Below, piece by piece: positions 1 through 6,066 of a DNA stretch of 6,066 bases. The position numbers and the translations under genes were made by a program. Source of the DNA: Candidatus Saccharicenans sp. (GTDB taxonomy: Bacteria; Acidobacteriota; Aminicenantia; Aminicenantales; Saccharicenantaceae); NCBI GenBank assembly GCA_024653405.1, contig JANLGB010000138.1, forward strand, positions 1-6,066, read 5' to 3'. The notes beneath the pieces were generated by a model that made no database searches, had not been told where the DNA came from, and was given only the letters and a program-made list of their open reading frames with translations. Position 1 is the first letter of the stretch. Each line of letters begins with the position of its first letter.

Positions 1-138
1 TTGCCTCAAACAGAGCCGGCACAGGTCAAATTTGCGGTAATAGCCCCTGGGCCGCCCGCACAGCCGGCAGCGGTTACGATGGCGGATGCCATACCGGGGC
101 TTTCTCTGATCTTTGACCATTTTTGCTATAGTAGCCAC
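1..138 (-). CDS. rpsN: 30S ribosomal protein S14, zinc-binding (type Z), 3' part cut by window edge
   Basis: Small-subunit head protein that contacts 16S rRNA near S3 and S10. My translation of the minus strand from 138 to 1 gives 46 residues; the usual type Z protein has about 61, so the C-terminal quarter lies beyond the left edge. A C-X2-C-X12-C-X2-C zinc knuckle is visible at residues 24, 27, 40 and 43 (CRLC...CRLC), followed by LRQ where the family usually has a similar residue run. I chose the GTG start at 138 rather than the ATG at 120. GTG puts the first cysteine at residue 24, as in family members starting MAKK, and a purine-rich ribosome site (AAAGGAAGG, 152-144) lies 5 bases upstream. 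The gene follows L5 by 16 bases, the normal spc-operon order. The short zinc form is typical of many Gram-positive and other deep bacterial lineages, unlike the zinc-free long form of E. coli. Confidence 0.93.
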   Translation of the reverse strand, partial: MATIAKMVKDQRKPRYGIRHRNRCRLCGRPRGYYRKFDLCRLCLRQ

Positions 139-154
139 TTTGACCTTCCTTTCA

Positions 155-697
155 TCACGATTCGCGGAAAGGCATGCCCAGTTTCTTCAGCAGGGCATAC
201 GCTTCCTTGTCGTTTCTGGCCGTGGTGACGATGGTAATGTTCATGCCCCTCGGCCTTTCTACTTTGGTGTAATCGATTTCCGGGAAAACCAGCTGGTCCT
301 TCAAACCGATGGTGTAATTGCCGCGGCCGTCGAAGGACCCGGCCGGGACCCCGCGGAAATCCCTGACCCGGGGCAGAACGATGTTCACCAACCGGTCAAA
401 AAATTCGTACATTCTTTTTCTTCTCAGGGTGACATAACAGGCAATGGGCTGCCCCTTCCTGAGGTGGAAGGCGGAGATGGATTTCTTGGCCCGCCCGATG
501 GCCGGGTGCTGCCCGGTTATCAGGCTGAGCTCCATCTTGGCCGTGTCCAGCAGCTTGATGTTCTGGATGGCATCCCCCACCCCCATGTTGACAATTATCT
601 TCTCCAGCCGGGGTACAGCCATCGGATTATCGATCCCCAGTTCTTTCTGGAGCTCCTTGATAATTTCTTTCTTATAACGTTCATACAACCTGCTCAT
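155..697 (-). CDS. rplE: 50S ribosomal protein L5
   Basis: Large-subunit protein of the central protuberance; it binds 5S rRNA and, with helix 84 of 23S rRNA, contacts the P-site tRNA and bridges to S13. The protein is 180 residues, the normal bacterial length (about 179). Visible landmarks are the N-terminal helix ([12 protein letters not shown]), the signature [13 protein letters not shown] at residues 31-43, [14 protein letters not shown] at 61-74, and the conserved region [19 protein letters not shown] at 110-128. The C-terminal part ([10 protein letters not shown] near 151-160) is also family-like. The ATG at 697 has a good ribosome site, GAGG at 708-705, 7 bases upstream and directly after the L24 stop. 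The gap to L24 is 11 bases. No break or unusual residue was seen. Confidence 0.97.
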   Translation of the reverse strand: MSRLYERYKKEIIKELQKELGIDNPMAVPRLEKIIVNMGVGDAIQNIKLLDTAKMELSLITGQHPAIGRAKKSISAFHLRKGQPIACYVTLRRKRMYEFFDRLVNIVLPRVRDFRGVPAGSFDGRGNYTIGLKDQLVFPEIDYTKVERPRGMNITIVTTARNDKEAYALLKKLGMPFRES

Positions 698-708
698 CTT
701 CCGACCTC

Positions 709-1038
709 TCAGGACTTTTCTAAGTTAGTCTGACATCTGGCGCAGACTCTAATTTTGGTTCCGTCCTCCAGGATCTTGTGCCTGTACCTGACTCCCCGAC
801 CGCATTCCTCACAATAGAGCATCACCCGGGAAACATGGATGGGGGCTTCCTTTTCCATGATCCCACCCTGAACATTCTGACTGCGGTCCGGTCTGACAAA
901 GACCTTGACGAAATTAATCCTCTCCACCAGCACCCGGTTTTTTTCCGGGATGACCTTCAGCACCTTGCCAGTTTTGCCCCTGTCCTTGCCGCTGCGGACG
1001 ATCACCACATCGTTTTTCTTGAACGGGAATCTAGACAT
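709..1038 (-). CDS. rplX: 50S ribosomal protein L24, four-cysteine form
   Basis: One of the first proteins to bind 23S rRNA, an assembly initiator near the exit of the peptide tunnel. The chosen start gives 109 residues, usual for the family. The N-terminal KOW motif is clear ([20 protein letters not shown], residues 7-26), and [16 protein letters not shown] follows at 55-70. Two cysteine pairs, CEEC (76, 79) and CARC (99, 102), suggest a zinc site, as in many bacterial L24 proteins. Two starts are possible. The GTG at 1041 is only 4 bases from the GGAGG ribosome site. The ATG at 1038 is 7 bases from it and overlaps the L14 stop by one base (TGATG), so I prefer ATG; the choice changes the protein by one residue. 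Confidence 0.95.
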   Translation of the reverse strand: MSRFPFKKNDVVIVRSGKDRGKTGKVLKVIPEKNRVLVERINFVKVFVRPDRSQNVQGGIMEKEAPIHVSRVMLYCEECGRGVRYRHKILEDGTKIRVCARCQTNLEKS

Positions 1039-1406
1039 CACAGCACCTCCGGAGCCAGCGATATAATCTTCATGAATTTCTTCTCTCTCAGTTCCCGGCC
1101 CACCGGTCCGAAAACGCGGGTTCCAACTGGCTCGCCCTGCTTGTCGATGATCACGGCCGCGTTGTCATCGAAGCGGATGTAAGACCCATCCTTGCGCCTG
1201 ACTTCTTTCCTGGTCCGGACGATGACGGCTCTAACCACCTTGCCCTTCTCGATCTTGCTGTCCGGGTCGGCTTCCTTGACCGAGGCCGAGATCACATCCC
1301 CGATGGTTGCCACTTGTCCAACCCCGCCGCCGAGAGGAGTAATGGCCATAATTCTCCGGGCGCCGGAGTTATCCGCCACCTTGAGCATAGTTCTCATCTG
1401 GATCAT
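1038..1406 (-). CDS. rplN: 50S ribosomal protein L14
   Basis: Universal large-subunit protein at the subunit interface; it contacts L19 and forms a bridge to 16S rRNA, and it is the docking site of the silencing factor RsfS. The 122 residues equal the family's standard length. MIQ at the start and [10 protein letters not shown] (8-17) are diagnostic. The family signature spans residues 60-87, from AVIVRT through DGSYIRF to AVII, and the C-terminus ends in ISLAPEVL as in most bacteria. The ATG at 1406 overlaps the S17 stop by four bases (ATGA), which implies translational coupling. A GGTGG-type ribosome site (1417-1413) lies about 6 bases upstream, inside the S17 tail. Confidence 0.98.
   Translation of the reverse strand: MIQMRTMLKVADNSGARRIMAITPLGGGVGQVATIGDVISASVKEADPDSKIEKGKVVRAVIVRTRKEVRRKDGSYIRFDDNAAVIIDKQGEPVGTRVFGPVGRELREKKFMKIISLAPEVL
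1046..1050 (-). promoter_or_regulatory. Ribosome binding site of L24
   Basis: GGAGG on the minus strand, within the end of L14, is 7 bases from ATG 1038 and 4 bases from GTG 1041. It favours ATG as the L24 start, giving a one-base TGATG overlap with L14. Confidence 0.8.
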
Positions 1407-1708
1407 GTCAGACCACCTTCGTTCTCGGTTTCAGTTTCTATTTCCTTGGAAGCTAAACCGACGATTTCGGCCACCCGCCATCTTTTTAGCTTGGAGATGG
1501 GCCTGGTTTCCACGATCCTGACCACGTCGCCCACCTGGCATTTGTCGTGCTCGTCGTGAACCAGGAAAATCTTCTTCCGCTTGATGGTCTTCCTGTAGAC
1601 CGGGTGCCTTTCCAGCCTTTCCACCAGCACCCGCAGGGTTTTGGCCGATTTCTTGGCCACCACCGTCCCCACTTTGGTTGTTATCCTTTTTTGCCGTTTA
1701 GCTTCCAT
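1403..1708 (-). CDS. rpsQ: 30S ribosomal protein S17 with short acidic C-terminal tail
   Basis: Primary 16S rRNA-binding protein of the 5' domain, needed early in 30S assembly; OB fold. The core matches the family: [20 protein letters not shown] (12-31), then [12 protein letters not shown] (35-46), and the signature [20 protein letters not shown] (60-79) ending in EIV. The core ends near residue 84, where most family members stop. Here about 17 further residues follow, rich in Glu and Thr ([15 protein letters not shown]). The tail's last codons carry the ribosome site and overlap for L14, so it may persist partly for coupling; that is inference. The ATG at 1708 lies 3 bases after the L29 stop and has only a weak purine-rich site (GGGACGG, about 1724-1718). 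Confidence 0.97.
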   Translation of the reverse strand: MEAKRQKRITTKVGTVVAKKSAKTLRVLVERLERHPVYRKTIKRKKIFLVHDEHDKCQVGDVVRIVETRPISKLKRWRVAEIVGLASKEIETETENEGGLT

Positions 1709-1711
1709 GGT

Positions 1712-1912
1712 TTATTCCGTCCCTTTGGTTTGAAATTCTTTCAGAAGCGTCTTTATCCTGGCTAGGTCTCTCCTGATGTTGCCGATCTTCATCGGGTTAT
1801 CCAGCTGGCCCAGAGATTTCTGAAAGCGCAGTTTAAATAGCTGGTCCTTGAGCTCCAGTTCTTTCTGTTTTAATTCATCAACCGATAACTCTCTCAATTC
1901 TCGGATTTTCAT
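1712..1912 (-). CDS. rpmC: 50S ribosomal protein L29
   Basis: Small two-helix protein beside the polypeptide exit, contacting L23 and forming part of the docking surface for trigger factor and SRP. The 66 residues are typical. It starts [14 protein letters not shown] and has the family signature across residues 32-56, including [14 protein letters not shown] and the intervening helix turn. The ATG at 1912 overlaps the L16 stop by four bases (ATGA), with a GGGAG ribosome site at 1922-1918, 5 bases upstream. No irregularity was seen. Confidence 0.97.
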   Translation of the reverse strand: MKIRELRELSVDELKQKELELKDQLFKLRFQKSLGQLDNPMKIGNIRRDLARIKTLLKEFQTKGTE

Positions 1913-2331
1913 TTTAACTCCCTGTGCTCTCTTGAAATAAATCTGGTCTTGATCGGCAACTTGTTGGCAGCCAGGCGCATGGCTTCCTGGGCCACGCTGT
2001 GGTCCACTCCCTCGACCTCAAAAATGATCCGGCCGGGCCTGATCACATCTACCCAGAATTCCGGGTCACCCTTGCCCCGGCCCATCCTGGTTTCCGTGGG
2101 CTTCTTGGTGACCGGTTTCCAGGGGAAAACCCGGACCCACATCTTACCCCGTTTTTTCAGGAAGCGGGTGATGGTAACACGGCCGGCCTCAATCTGCCGG
2201 GCGGTCAGCCAGCAGGGTTCCAGAGCCTGCAGTCCATATTCACCGAAAGCCAGCTCGGCCCCCCGCTGGGACTGGCCTCTCATCCGGCCGCGCTGCTGTT
2301 TCCGGTATTTGACTTTCTTCGGCATCAACAT
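1909..2331 (-). CDS. rplP: 50S ribosomal protein L16
   Basis: Large-subunit protein at the A-site side of the peptidyl transferase region; it contacts the elbow of A- and P-site tRNA and completes a late assembly step. From the ATG at 2331 it has 140 residues, normal for bacteria (about 136-145). The start [17 protein letters not shown] is the classic one. Both family signatures are present: [19 protein letters not shown] near residues 60-78 and [15 protein letters not shown] at 80-94. A TTG six bases upstream (2337) is in frame but lies only 2 bases from the GAGGAG ribosome site (2345-2340). ATG 2331 has 8 bases of spacing and restores the family start. The gene follows the S3 stop by 2 bases. 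Confidence 0.97.
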   Translation of the reverse strand: MLMPKKVKYRKQQRGRMRGQSQRGAELAFGEYGLQALEPCWLTARQIEAGRVTITRFLKKRGKMWVRVFPWKPVTKKPTETRMGRGKGDPEFWVDVIRPGRIIFEVEGVDHSVAQEAMRLAANKLPIKTRFISREHRELK

Positions 2332-2333
2332 GG

Positions 2334-2981
2334 TCAAATCTCCTCAGCTTCTATGATTTGGGAAGAGACTTTGGGTTTATCCACATCACCGCGATAGATC
2401 CAGACTTTGATTCCAATCTGACCATAGGTGGTAAAAGCTTCGGTGAAGGCAAAATCTATGTCGGCTCGGAGGGTTTGCAGCGGCAGCTGCCCCTTCAGGT
2501 ACCATTCGGTTCTGGCTATTTCCACCCCGCCCAGACGTCCGGCGCACATCACTTTTATCCCCTTGGCCCCCATTTTCAGGGCCATTTCCACCGCCCGCCT
2601 CATGGCCCGACGGTAGGCGATTCTTTTTTCCAGCTGGGTGGCAATGCCCTCGGCCACCAGGGTGGCGTTCAACTCCGGCTTGTCCACTTCCCGGATGTCA
2701 ACGTAAACTTCTCTCCGGGCGATGGCCTCCAGCATGTTCTTCAGGTTCTCAATCTCCTTGCCGCCCCGGCCAATGATGATGCCGGGCCTGGCGGTATGGA
2801 TAATCACCCGGACCTTGGGACCGACTCTTTCCACATCAACACTGGCGATGCCAGCATGCTCGTACTTTTCCCGGACGGCCTTTTTCATCTGCAGGTCCTC
2901 ATGGAATAACCTGGCATAATCCCGGCCTCTGGCAAACCAGCGAGAAGTCCACTGTTTGTTGAATCCTAAACGAAAGCCGAT
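2334..2981 (-). CDS. rpsC: 30S ribosomal protein S3, 5' end and start codon missing
   Basis: Head protein at the mRNA entry channel with helicase-like function alongside S4 and S5. Homology is unbroken from codon 2981 to the stop at 2334 (215 residues). It opens with IGFRLG, then WTSRWFA and LFHEDLQ, which match the S3 N-terminal domain. The type II KH domain follows, with the GRGG loop in [10 protein letters not shown], then the C-terminal signature [15 protein letters not shown] and the conserved ARTEWY and LRADIDFA. S3 normally begins MGQKVNP before IGFRLG; those seven codons are absent, so the coordinates mark homology, not a proven start. The frame has no ATG, GTG or TTG from 2891 back through the whole of L22. 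The first usable start is ATG 2888 (184 residues), which would drop the N-terminal domain. Most likely a small deletion or assembly error at the L22 junction; see findings. Confidence 0.9.
   Translation of the reverse strand: MGFRLGFNKQWTSRWFARGRDYARLFHEDLQMKKAVREKYEHAGIASVDVERVGPKVRVIIHTARPGIIIGRGGKEIENLKNMLEAIARREVYVDIREVDKPELNATLVAEGIATQLEKRIAYRRAMRRAVEMALKMGAKGIKVMCAGRLGGVEIARTEWYLKGQLPLQTLRADIDFAFTEAFTTYGQIGIKVWIYRGDVDKPKVSSQIIEAEEI
2340..2345 (-). promoter_or_regulatory. Ribosome binding site of L16
   Basis: GAGGAG on the minus strand, within the last codons of S3, is 8 bases from ATG 2331 and 2 bases from the alternative TTG 2337. It supports the MLMPKK start of L16. Confidence 0.8.
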
Positions 2982-3340
2982 CTCCCTTTCTTTTCGTCTA
3001 AGTAGATTTTGACATGGCTCATTCTTTTGAGGATCCGGTAAGCCCGGCCCATCGGCGCCGGCCGGATTCTCTTCATGGCCGGGCCCTGGTCTATCTCGAT
3101 CTTGGCCACGTACAGATTGTCCACATCCACGCTGGGTGCTTTCTGCTGGGCATTGGCAATGGCTGAGCGCAGGACCTTTTCCAGGATGGCACTGATTTTC
3201 TTCTTCTCGTTGAATTTCAGGATGGTCAGAGCTTCGCCCACCAGTCTGTTCCGGATCAGGTCGGCCACCAAGCGGCCCTTCTGCGGACTCATCCGCACGT
3301 AACGGGCCACCGCTTTTGAAAGGTACTTTTCTTTTTCCAT
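2966..3340 (-). CDS. rplV: 50S ribosomal protein L22, C-terminus probably altered
   Basis: Large-subunit protein whose long beta hairpin lines the polypeptide exit tunnel next to L4; it is the classic site of macrolide-resistance changes. The frame gives 124 residues against roughly 110-120 usually. Landmarks are RYVRMSPQKGRLVADLIR (13-30), the helix SAIANAQQ (59-66), the family signature around residues 85-109 (QGPAMKRIRPAPMGRAYRI... to SHV), and the hairpin tip RPAPMGRA (93-100). After YLDEKKGR (113-120) the last four residues, SAFV, are encoded by what are S3 codons in another frame, so the natural end was probably near residue 120. The ATG at 3340 lies 2 bases after the S19 stop; its ribosome site is weak (GTGGG/GGTAAG). 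Confidence 0.95.
   Translation of the reverse strand: MEKEKYLSKAVARYVRMSPQKGRLVADLIRNRLVGEALTILKFNEKKKISAILEKVLRSAIANAQQKAPSVDVDNLYVAKIEIDQGPAMKRIRPAPMGRAYRILKRMSHVKIYLDEKKGRSAFV
2982..2989 (-). promoter_or_regulatory. Possible remnant of the S3 ribosome binding site
   Basis: AAAGGGAG on the minus strand resembles a strong ribosome site, but it directly abuts codon ATC 2981 of the S3 frame with no spacer and no start codon. If a deletion removed the spacer and first S3 codons, this would be the surviving ribosome site of S3. It is also coding sequence of L22 (codons for K, G, R), so the match may be chance. Confidence 0.4.
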
Positions 3341-3342
3341 GG

Positions 3343-3633
3343 TTACTTACCCACTTTAAGCTGTCGGGCAGTCTTGGAGGTATGTCCCTTAAAGGTCCTG
3401 GTGGGGGCGAATTCCCCCAGCTTATGGCCGACCATCTGCTCGGTCACAAACACCGGGATGAACTTGCGGCCATTGTGGACACCGAAAGTCAGGCCCACCA
3501 TCTCCGGGATGATGGTCGAGCGCCGGGACCAGGTCTTGATCACCTGGCGCTTCTCCTTGGCCGACTGGGCGGCCTGAACTTTTTCTAACAATTTAGGATC
3601 AACGTAGGGACCTTTCTTTAAGGATCTGCCCAT
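3343..3633 (-). CDS. rpsS: 30S ribosomal protein S19
   Basis: Head protein that pairs with S13 and contacts A- and P-site tRNA and the B1 bridge region. The 96 residues are standard. It starts [12 protein letters not shown], has [14 protein letters not shown] (34-47), and carries the long family signature [20 protein letters not shown] at 50-69 followed by [12 protein letters not shown]. The ATG at 3633 lies 2 bases after the L2 stop, and an AAGGAG ribosome site (3648-3643) inside the end of L2 sits 9 bases upstream. No irregularity was seen. Confidence 0.98.
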   Translation of the reverse strand: MGRSLKKGPYVDPKLLEKVQAAQSAKEKRQVIKTWSRRSTIIPEMVGLTFGVHNGRKFIPVFVTEQMVGHKLGEFAPTRTFKGHTSKTARQLKVGK

Positions 3634-3635
3634 GA

Positions 3636-4463
3636 TTACTTACTCCTTCTTCTGATTATAAAGGCCTGGGTTCTCTTATTCTTCCGGGTCTTATAACCCT
3701 TGGTCGGAATGCCCTCGGGGCTGACCGGATGACGTCCGCCCTTGGTCCGGCCTTCACCGCCGCCGTGCGGGTGGTCGATCGGGTTCATGGCTGTGCCCCG
3801 GACATGGGGCCTGATACCCAGCCACCGGGAACGGCCAGCCTTACCGATGCTGATGTTCTGATGGTCCAGGTTGGCCAGCTGCCCGACGGTCGCCCGGCAA
3901 TCAAGATGGACCTTGCGGATTTCGGATGAAGGCAACCGCAACTGGGCATAGTCACCTTCCTTGCCCAGGATCTGAACTCCAGAACCGGCCGCCCTGGCCA
4001 GCTGCCCGCCCTTGCCTATTTTCAGCTCAACATTGTGAACGATGGTACCGACCGGAATATTCCTCAAGGGCATGGCGTTTCCCGGCAGAATATCAACCTG
4101 GGTATTGGCCGAGATGATGATATCCCCGACTTTCAGGTTGAGCGGGGTCAGGATATAACGTCTCTCGCCGTCGGCATACTTGATGAGGGAGATGAAGGCT
4201 GAACGGTTGGGATCGTACTCGATGGTTTCGACCACCCCGGGCACATCGATCTTATCCCGCTTGAAATCGATGATCCGGTAAAGCCTCTTGTGTCCCCCGC
4301 CTCGGTGCCTGACCGACAGGTGACCGCGGTTGTTGCGTCCCCCGCTCTTGGGCAGGGGAACCAGCAGCGGCTTGTAGGGTTTATCGGTGGTCAGCTCCTC
4401 ATAGGTCAGACCGGTCCGGTGACGTAAGCCTGGAGTAACTGGTTTGTAAACTTTAATACCCAT
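3636..4463 (-). CDS. rplB: 50S ribosomal protein L2
   Basis: Primary 23S rRNA-binding protein required for subunit association and for peptidyl transferase activity. The 275 residues match the bacterial norm (about 273-277). Seen in order: [37 protein letters not shown] (39-58); the central domain with [13 protein letters not shown] (150-162); and the functional loop [12 protein letters not shown] (227-238). His231 here corresponds by alignment to His229 of E. coli, which is reported to be critical for activity; it is retained. The C-terminus is strongly basic (KTRKNKRT...RRRSK). The ATG at 4463 follows the L23 stop by 2 bases (TAACCATGG), with GAGG at 4477-4474, 10 bases upstream. Confidence 0.98.
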   Translation of the reverse strand: MGIKVYKPVTPGLRHRTGLTYEELTTDKPYKPLLVPLPKSGGRNNRGHLSVRHRGGGHKRLYRIIDFKRDKIDVPGVVETIEYDPNRSAFISLIKYADGERRYILTPLNLKVGDIIISANTQVDILPGNAMPLRNIPVGTIVHNVELKIGKGGQLARAAGSGVQILGKEGDYAQLRLPSSEIRKVHLDCRATVGQLANLDHQNISIGKAGRSRWLGIRPHVRGTAMNPIDHPHGGGEGRTKGGRHPVSPEGIPTKGYKTRKNKRTQAFIIRRRSK

Positions 4464-4465
4464 GG

Positions 4466-4762
4466 TTATACTGCCTCAAAGTATTCGATCATTTTTTCGC
4501 CTGGTTTCAGCTTGACGTAAGCCTTTTTTCTGTCCTTGGTCCGCCCGAGGCTCCGACCGAGCCTTTTGGTCTTGCCTTTCAGGTTGACGATGGTCACTCT
4601 TTCCACCTTGACCTTGAACAGCTCTTCCACGGCCTTTTTAACTTCAATCTTGTTAGCCCCGGGGGCAATTTCAAAACAGACTTCGCGGTGGGAGTCCCTC
4701 AACCGGGTGCTCTTCTCGGTGATCAGCGGTCTGAGGACTATGTTTCTTGGATCTTTGATCAT
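4466..4762 (-). CDS. rplW: 50S ribosomal protein L23
   Basis: Protein at the polypeptide tunnel exit; the main docking point for trigger factor and the signal recognition particle. The 98 residues are normal. Landmarks are [11 protein letters not shown] (9-19), [20 protein letters not shown] (30-49), [10 protein letters not shown] (51-60), then the basic stretch [20 protein letters not shown] (64-83). The ATG at 4762 overlaps the L4 stop by four bases (ATGA), with GGAG at 4774-4771, 8 bases upstream and within the end of L4, consistent with coupled translation. Confidence 0.97.
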   Translation of the reverse strand: MIKDPRNIVLRPLITEKSTRLRDSHREVCFEIAPGANKIEVKKAVEELFKVKVERVTIVNLKGKTKRLGRSLGRTKDRKKAYVKLKPGEKMIEYFEAV

Positions 4763-5394
4763 TTCAATCTCTCCACCAGGGAATTAAAAGAACGCTGACT
4801 GAAGACCAGCCACCGGTAACGGAGGACATCGTAGATATTAAGATGTTCATCATCCACGGCTTTAACCTCGGGCAGGTTCCTGACCGAACGGAAAAGATTC
4901 TTATTGTCCCGGTCCTCAACTATGAGAGCCGAATCGATGTTCAGGCTCTTCAACCAGCCGGCAGCCTCTTTGGTCTTGGGTTCGGCAATCTTGATCTCGT
5001 CAATAACCAGCAACAGGTTTTCAGCCAACTTGGCGGTCAGGGCCGATTTCAGGGCATTTTTTCTGGCTTTCTTGGGAATGGCGTAGCTATAATCCCTCGG
5101 CTTGGGTCCGAACACCGTACCACCATGCCGCCAGAGGGGTGACCTGATGCTGCCCACTCTGGCCCGGCCGGTTCCCTTCTGGCGCCAGGGTTTGCGGCCG
5201 CCGCCGCTGACTTCGGCCCGGTTCTTGGTACAAGCTGTGCCCTGCCTCTGGTTGGCCAGATAGTTCACCACCGCTTCGTATATCAGATGGTCTTTGACCG
5301 GATAGGAAAACACCTCTTCTGGCAGGCTCATTTCCTGAACCGGCTTGCCGCTTTGGTCTAATACTTGTACTTTCATGGCACTCTCTTCACTCAT
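4759..5394 (-). CDS. rplD: 50S ribosomal protein L4
   Basis: Large-subunit protein that lines the narrow part of the exit tunnel with L22; in some bacteria it also represses its own S10 operon. The 211 residues are normal. The tunnel loop is conserved: [20 protein letters not shown] (55-74) and [20 protein letters not shown] (75-94), then GPKPRDYSY (97-105) and the KNALKSAL helix (112-119). The C-terminal domain contains [15 protein letters not shown] (185-199). Two starts are possible. ATG 5394 overlaps the L3 stop (ATGA) and has AGGA 10 bases upstream. ATG 5376 (residue 7) gives the family-like start [13 protein letters not shown] but has a weaker purine site (GAAGAGAG). I keep 5394 because of the overlap pattern, but the shorter form is a real alternative. 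No leader hairpin for L4 autoregulation can be assessed, since the operon start is outside the window. Confidence 0.96.
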   Translation of the reverse strand: MSEESAMKVQVLDQSGKPVQEMSLPEEVFSYPVKDHLIYEAVVNYLANQRQGTACTKNRAEVSGGGRKPWRQKGTGRARVGSIRSPLWRHGGTVFGPKPRDYSYAIPKKARKNALKSALTAKLAENLLLVIDEIKIAEPKTKEAAGWLKSLNIDSALIVEDRDNKNLFRSVRNLPEVKAVDDEHLNIYDVLRYRWLVFSQRSFNSLVERLK

Positions 5395-6035
5395 GAAGTC
5401 TTGGTCCTAAACGAGCTCTTTTTGATGAGAACCACTCTGCCGTTGGCTCCGGGGACAGCCCCTTCTACCAGCAGCAGGTTATTTTCTTTATCCACCTGAA
5501 CCACTTTCAGATTCCGGACGGTGACCCGGTCGCCACCCATCCGTCCGCCCATCCTGGTTCCTTTGAGAACGCGGGAGGGGAAGGAGGAGGCTCCGATCGA
5601 ACCGGGAGCCCGGTGGAACATGGAGCCGTGGGCGGCATCGCCCCCGGCGAAGCCGTGTCGTCTGACCACGCCCTGGAAGCCCTTGCCCTTGCTGATACCG
5701 ATGACATGAACTTTTTCACCCACTTCAAACAGGTCCACCAGGATCTGGTCTCCCTCTTTGAGCTCCACCGGCCCGCGGTACTTGACTTCTCTCAATACCT
5801 TGAGCACTGGGCTGCCGGATTTCTGGAAGTGCCCGGTCTCGGGTTTTCTGACTTTCTTTCTAGTTCTGTCTTCTACCAGTCCCAGCTGCAAAGCTTCGTA
5901 ACCGTCCTTTTCCCTTGTCTTTTTCTGGATAACGGTGCAGGGACCGGCCTTGATAACGGTCACCGGAATAACATTTCCCTCTTCATCAAAGATCTGGGTC
6001 ATCCCAACTTTTCTGCCGATGATACCTTCAACCAT
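5391..6035 (-). CDS. rplC: 50S ribosomal protein L3
   Basis: Early-assembly protein; its central extension reaches the peptidyl transferase centre. From ATG 6035 it has 214 residues, normal for bacteria. It starts [20 protein letters not shown], the standard opening. The family signature lies in [19 protein letters not shown] (111-129). The loop [20 protein letters not shown] (136-155), then [17 protein letters not shown] (162-178), completes the match. An ATG six bases upstream (6041) is only 1 base from the AGGAG ribosome site, whereas ATG 6035 has 7 bases and sits 2 bases after the S10 stop, like other junctions in this operon. It overlaps L4 by four bases. Confidence 0.97.
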   Translation of the reverse strand: MVEGIIGRKVGMTQIFDEEGNVIPVTVIKAGPCTVIQKKTREKDGYEALQLGLVEDRTRKKVRKPETGHFQKSGSPVLKVLREVKYRGPVELKEGDQILVDLFEVGEKVHVIGISKGKGFQGVVRRHGFAGGDAAHGSMFHRAPGSIGASSFPSRVLKGTRMGGRMGGDRVTVRNLKVVQVDKENNLLLVEGAVPGANGRVVLIKKSSFRTKTS

Positions 6036-6037
6036 GA

Positions 6038-6066
6038 TCATTCTCCTGCGCCAAAGGCTTTGATTT
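6038..6066 (-). CDS. rpsJ: 30S ribosomal protein S10, last codons only (5' part outside window)
   Basis: Reading the minus strand from 6064 gives IKAFGAGE and a TGA stop at 6040-6038; two further bases (AA) at the edge belong to a cut codon. S10 proteins commonly end with a VEIK-like strand, and S10 is the usual gene directly before L3. The stop is 2 bases before the L3 ATG, the same spacing as at the L23/L2, L2/S19, S19/L22 and S3/L16 junctions. Eight residues cannot prove the identity; it rests on gene order and this short match. Confidence 0.6.
6043..6047 (-). promoter_or_regulatory. Ribosome binding site of L3
   Basis: AGGAG on the minus strand lies inside the last S10 codons. It is 7 bases from ATG 6035 but only 1 base from the in-frame ATG 6041, so it decides the L3 start in favour of 6035. 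Confidence 0.8.

Noticed and set aside
118..120. S14 start at ATG 118-120
   Set aside because: It would remove six residues that align with the family N-terminus; GTG 138 has a good ribosome site and places the zinc cysteines at the usual positions.
113..733. Plus-strand open frame of 206 codons opposite L5
   Set aside because: It is antisense to L5, which is conserved end to end. The translated sequence has no family features, and it would run against the transcription of the whole operon.
778..1182. Plus-strand open frame opposite L24 and L14
   Set aside because: Shadow of two confirmed genes; no motif and no sign of independent coding.
2358..2909. Plus-strand open frame of 183 codons opposite S3
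   Set aside because: It lies almost wholly antisense to clearly conserved S3 codons, shows no recognisable protein family, and is best explained as a GC-rich shadow.
2966..3010. Programmed -1 frameshift fusing L22 to S3
   Set aside because: A -1 shift near GAA-AAG-AAA-GGG would join the frames, and the S3 frame is open upstream. However, there is no canonical X-XXY-YYZ slippery heptamer, a fusion of a large-subunit and a small-subunit protein makes no structural sense, and L22 would rarely be released. A deletion explains the missing MGQKVNP codons better.
5507..5728. Minus-strand open frame of 73 codons inside L3
   Set aside because: It sits in another frame of L3, where L3 has its conserved signature; composition (Ser, Ala, Pro rich) is typical of an out-of-frame read.
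6036..6041. L3 start at ATG 6041
   Set aside because: Only 1 base from the AGGAG ribosome site and overlapping the likely S10 stop; ATG 6035 gives correct spacing and the family start [14 protein letters not shown].
1..6066. Terminators, promoters or regulatory hairpins inside the cluster
   Set aside because: All junctions are too short (at most about 16 bases) to hold a terminator or a promoter free of coding sequence, and I saw no convincing hairpin followed by a T run on the minus strand.

Overview
The whole window is one stretch of a bacterial ribosomal-protein operon (the S10-spc cluster), read entirely from the minus strand, from right to left. In transcription order it holds the last codons of S10, then L3, L4, L23, L2, S19, L22, S3, L16, L29, S17, L14, L24 and L5, and the first 46 codons of S14. 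This is the canonical bacterial order, S10 operon followed directly by the spc operon, with no gene inserted or missing. No promoter, terminator, RNA gene, mobile element, repeat or CRISPR array was seen. No stretch longer than about 30 bases is non-coding.

The organism is a bacterium: bacterial-type L2, L3, L4, L16 and L29, and a short zinc-type S14. The base composition looks moderately GC-rich. The L4 and L3 loops (for example [14 protein letters not shown] in L4) remind me of Acidobacteriota/Aminicenantes-like lineages. That is recollection, not a computed placement, and should be given low weight.

Layout in transcription order: S10 end (6066-6038), L3 (6035-5391), L4 (5394-4759), L23 (4762-4466), L2 (4463-3636), S19 (3633-3343), L22 (3340-2966), S3 (about 2981-2334), L16 (2331-1909), L29 (1912-1712), S17 (1708-1403), L14 (1406-1038), L24 (1038-709), L5 (697-155), S14 (138-1, cut by the window edge). 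Neighbouring genes overlap by 1 or 4 bases or are separated by 2, 3, 11 or 16 bases, as expected for a single translationally coupled mRNA. The products are assembly and structural proteins of both ribosomal subunits.

The one real anomaly is the L22/S3 junction. The S3 reading frame carries clear homology from the conserved GFRLG motif onward, but the usual MGQKVNP start is missing. In that frame I find no ATG, GTG or TTG from codon 2888 back through all of the L22 gene. The L22 frame instead runs on into S3 sequence and stops at 2966. The simplest reading is a small deletion of roughly 25-35 bases that removed the L22 stop, the S3 spacer and the first seven S3 codons. It could be an assembly or sequencing artefact or a real mutation. 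I see no undescribed biological system here.
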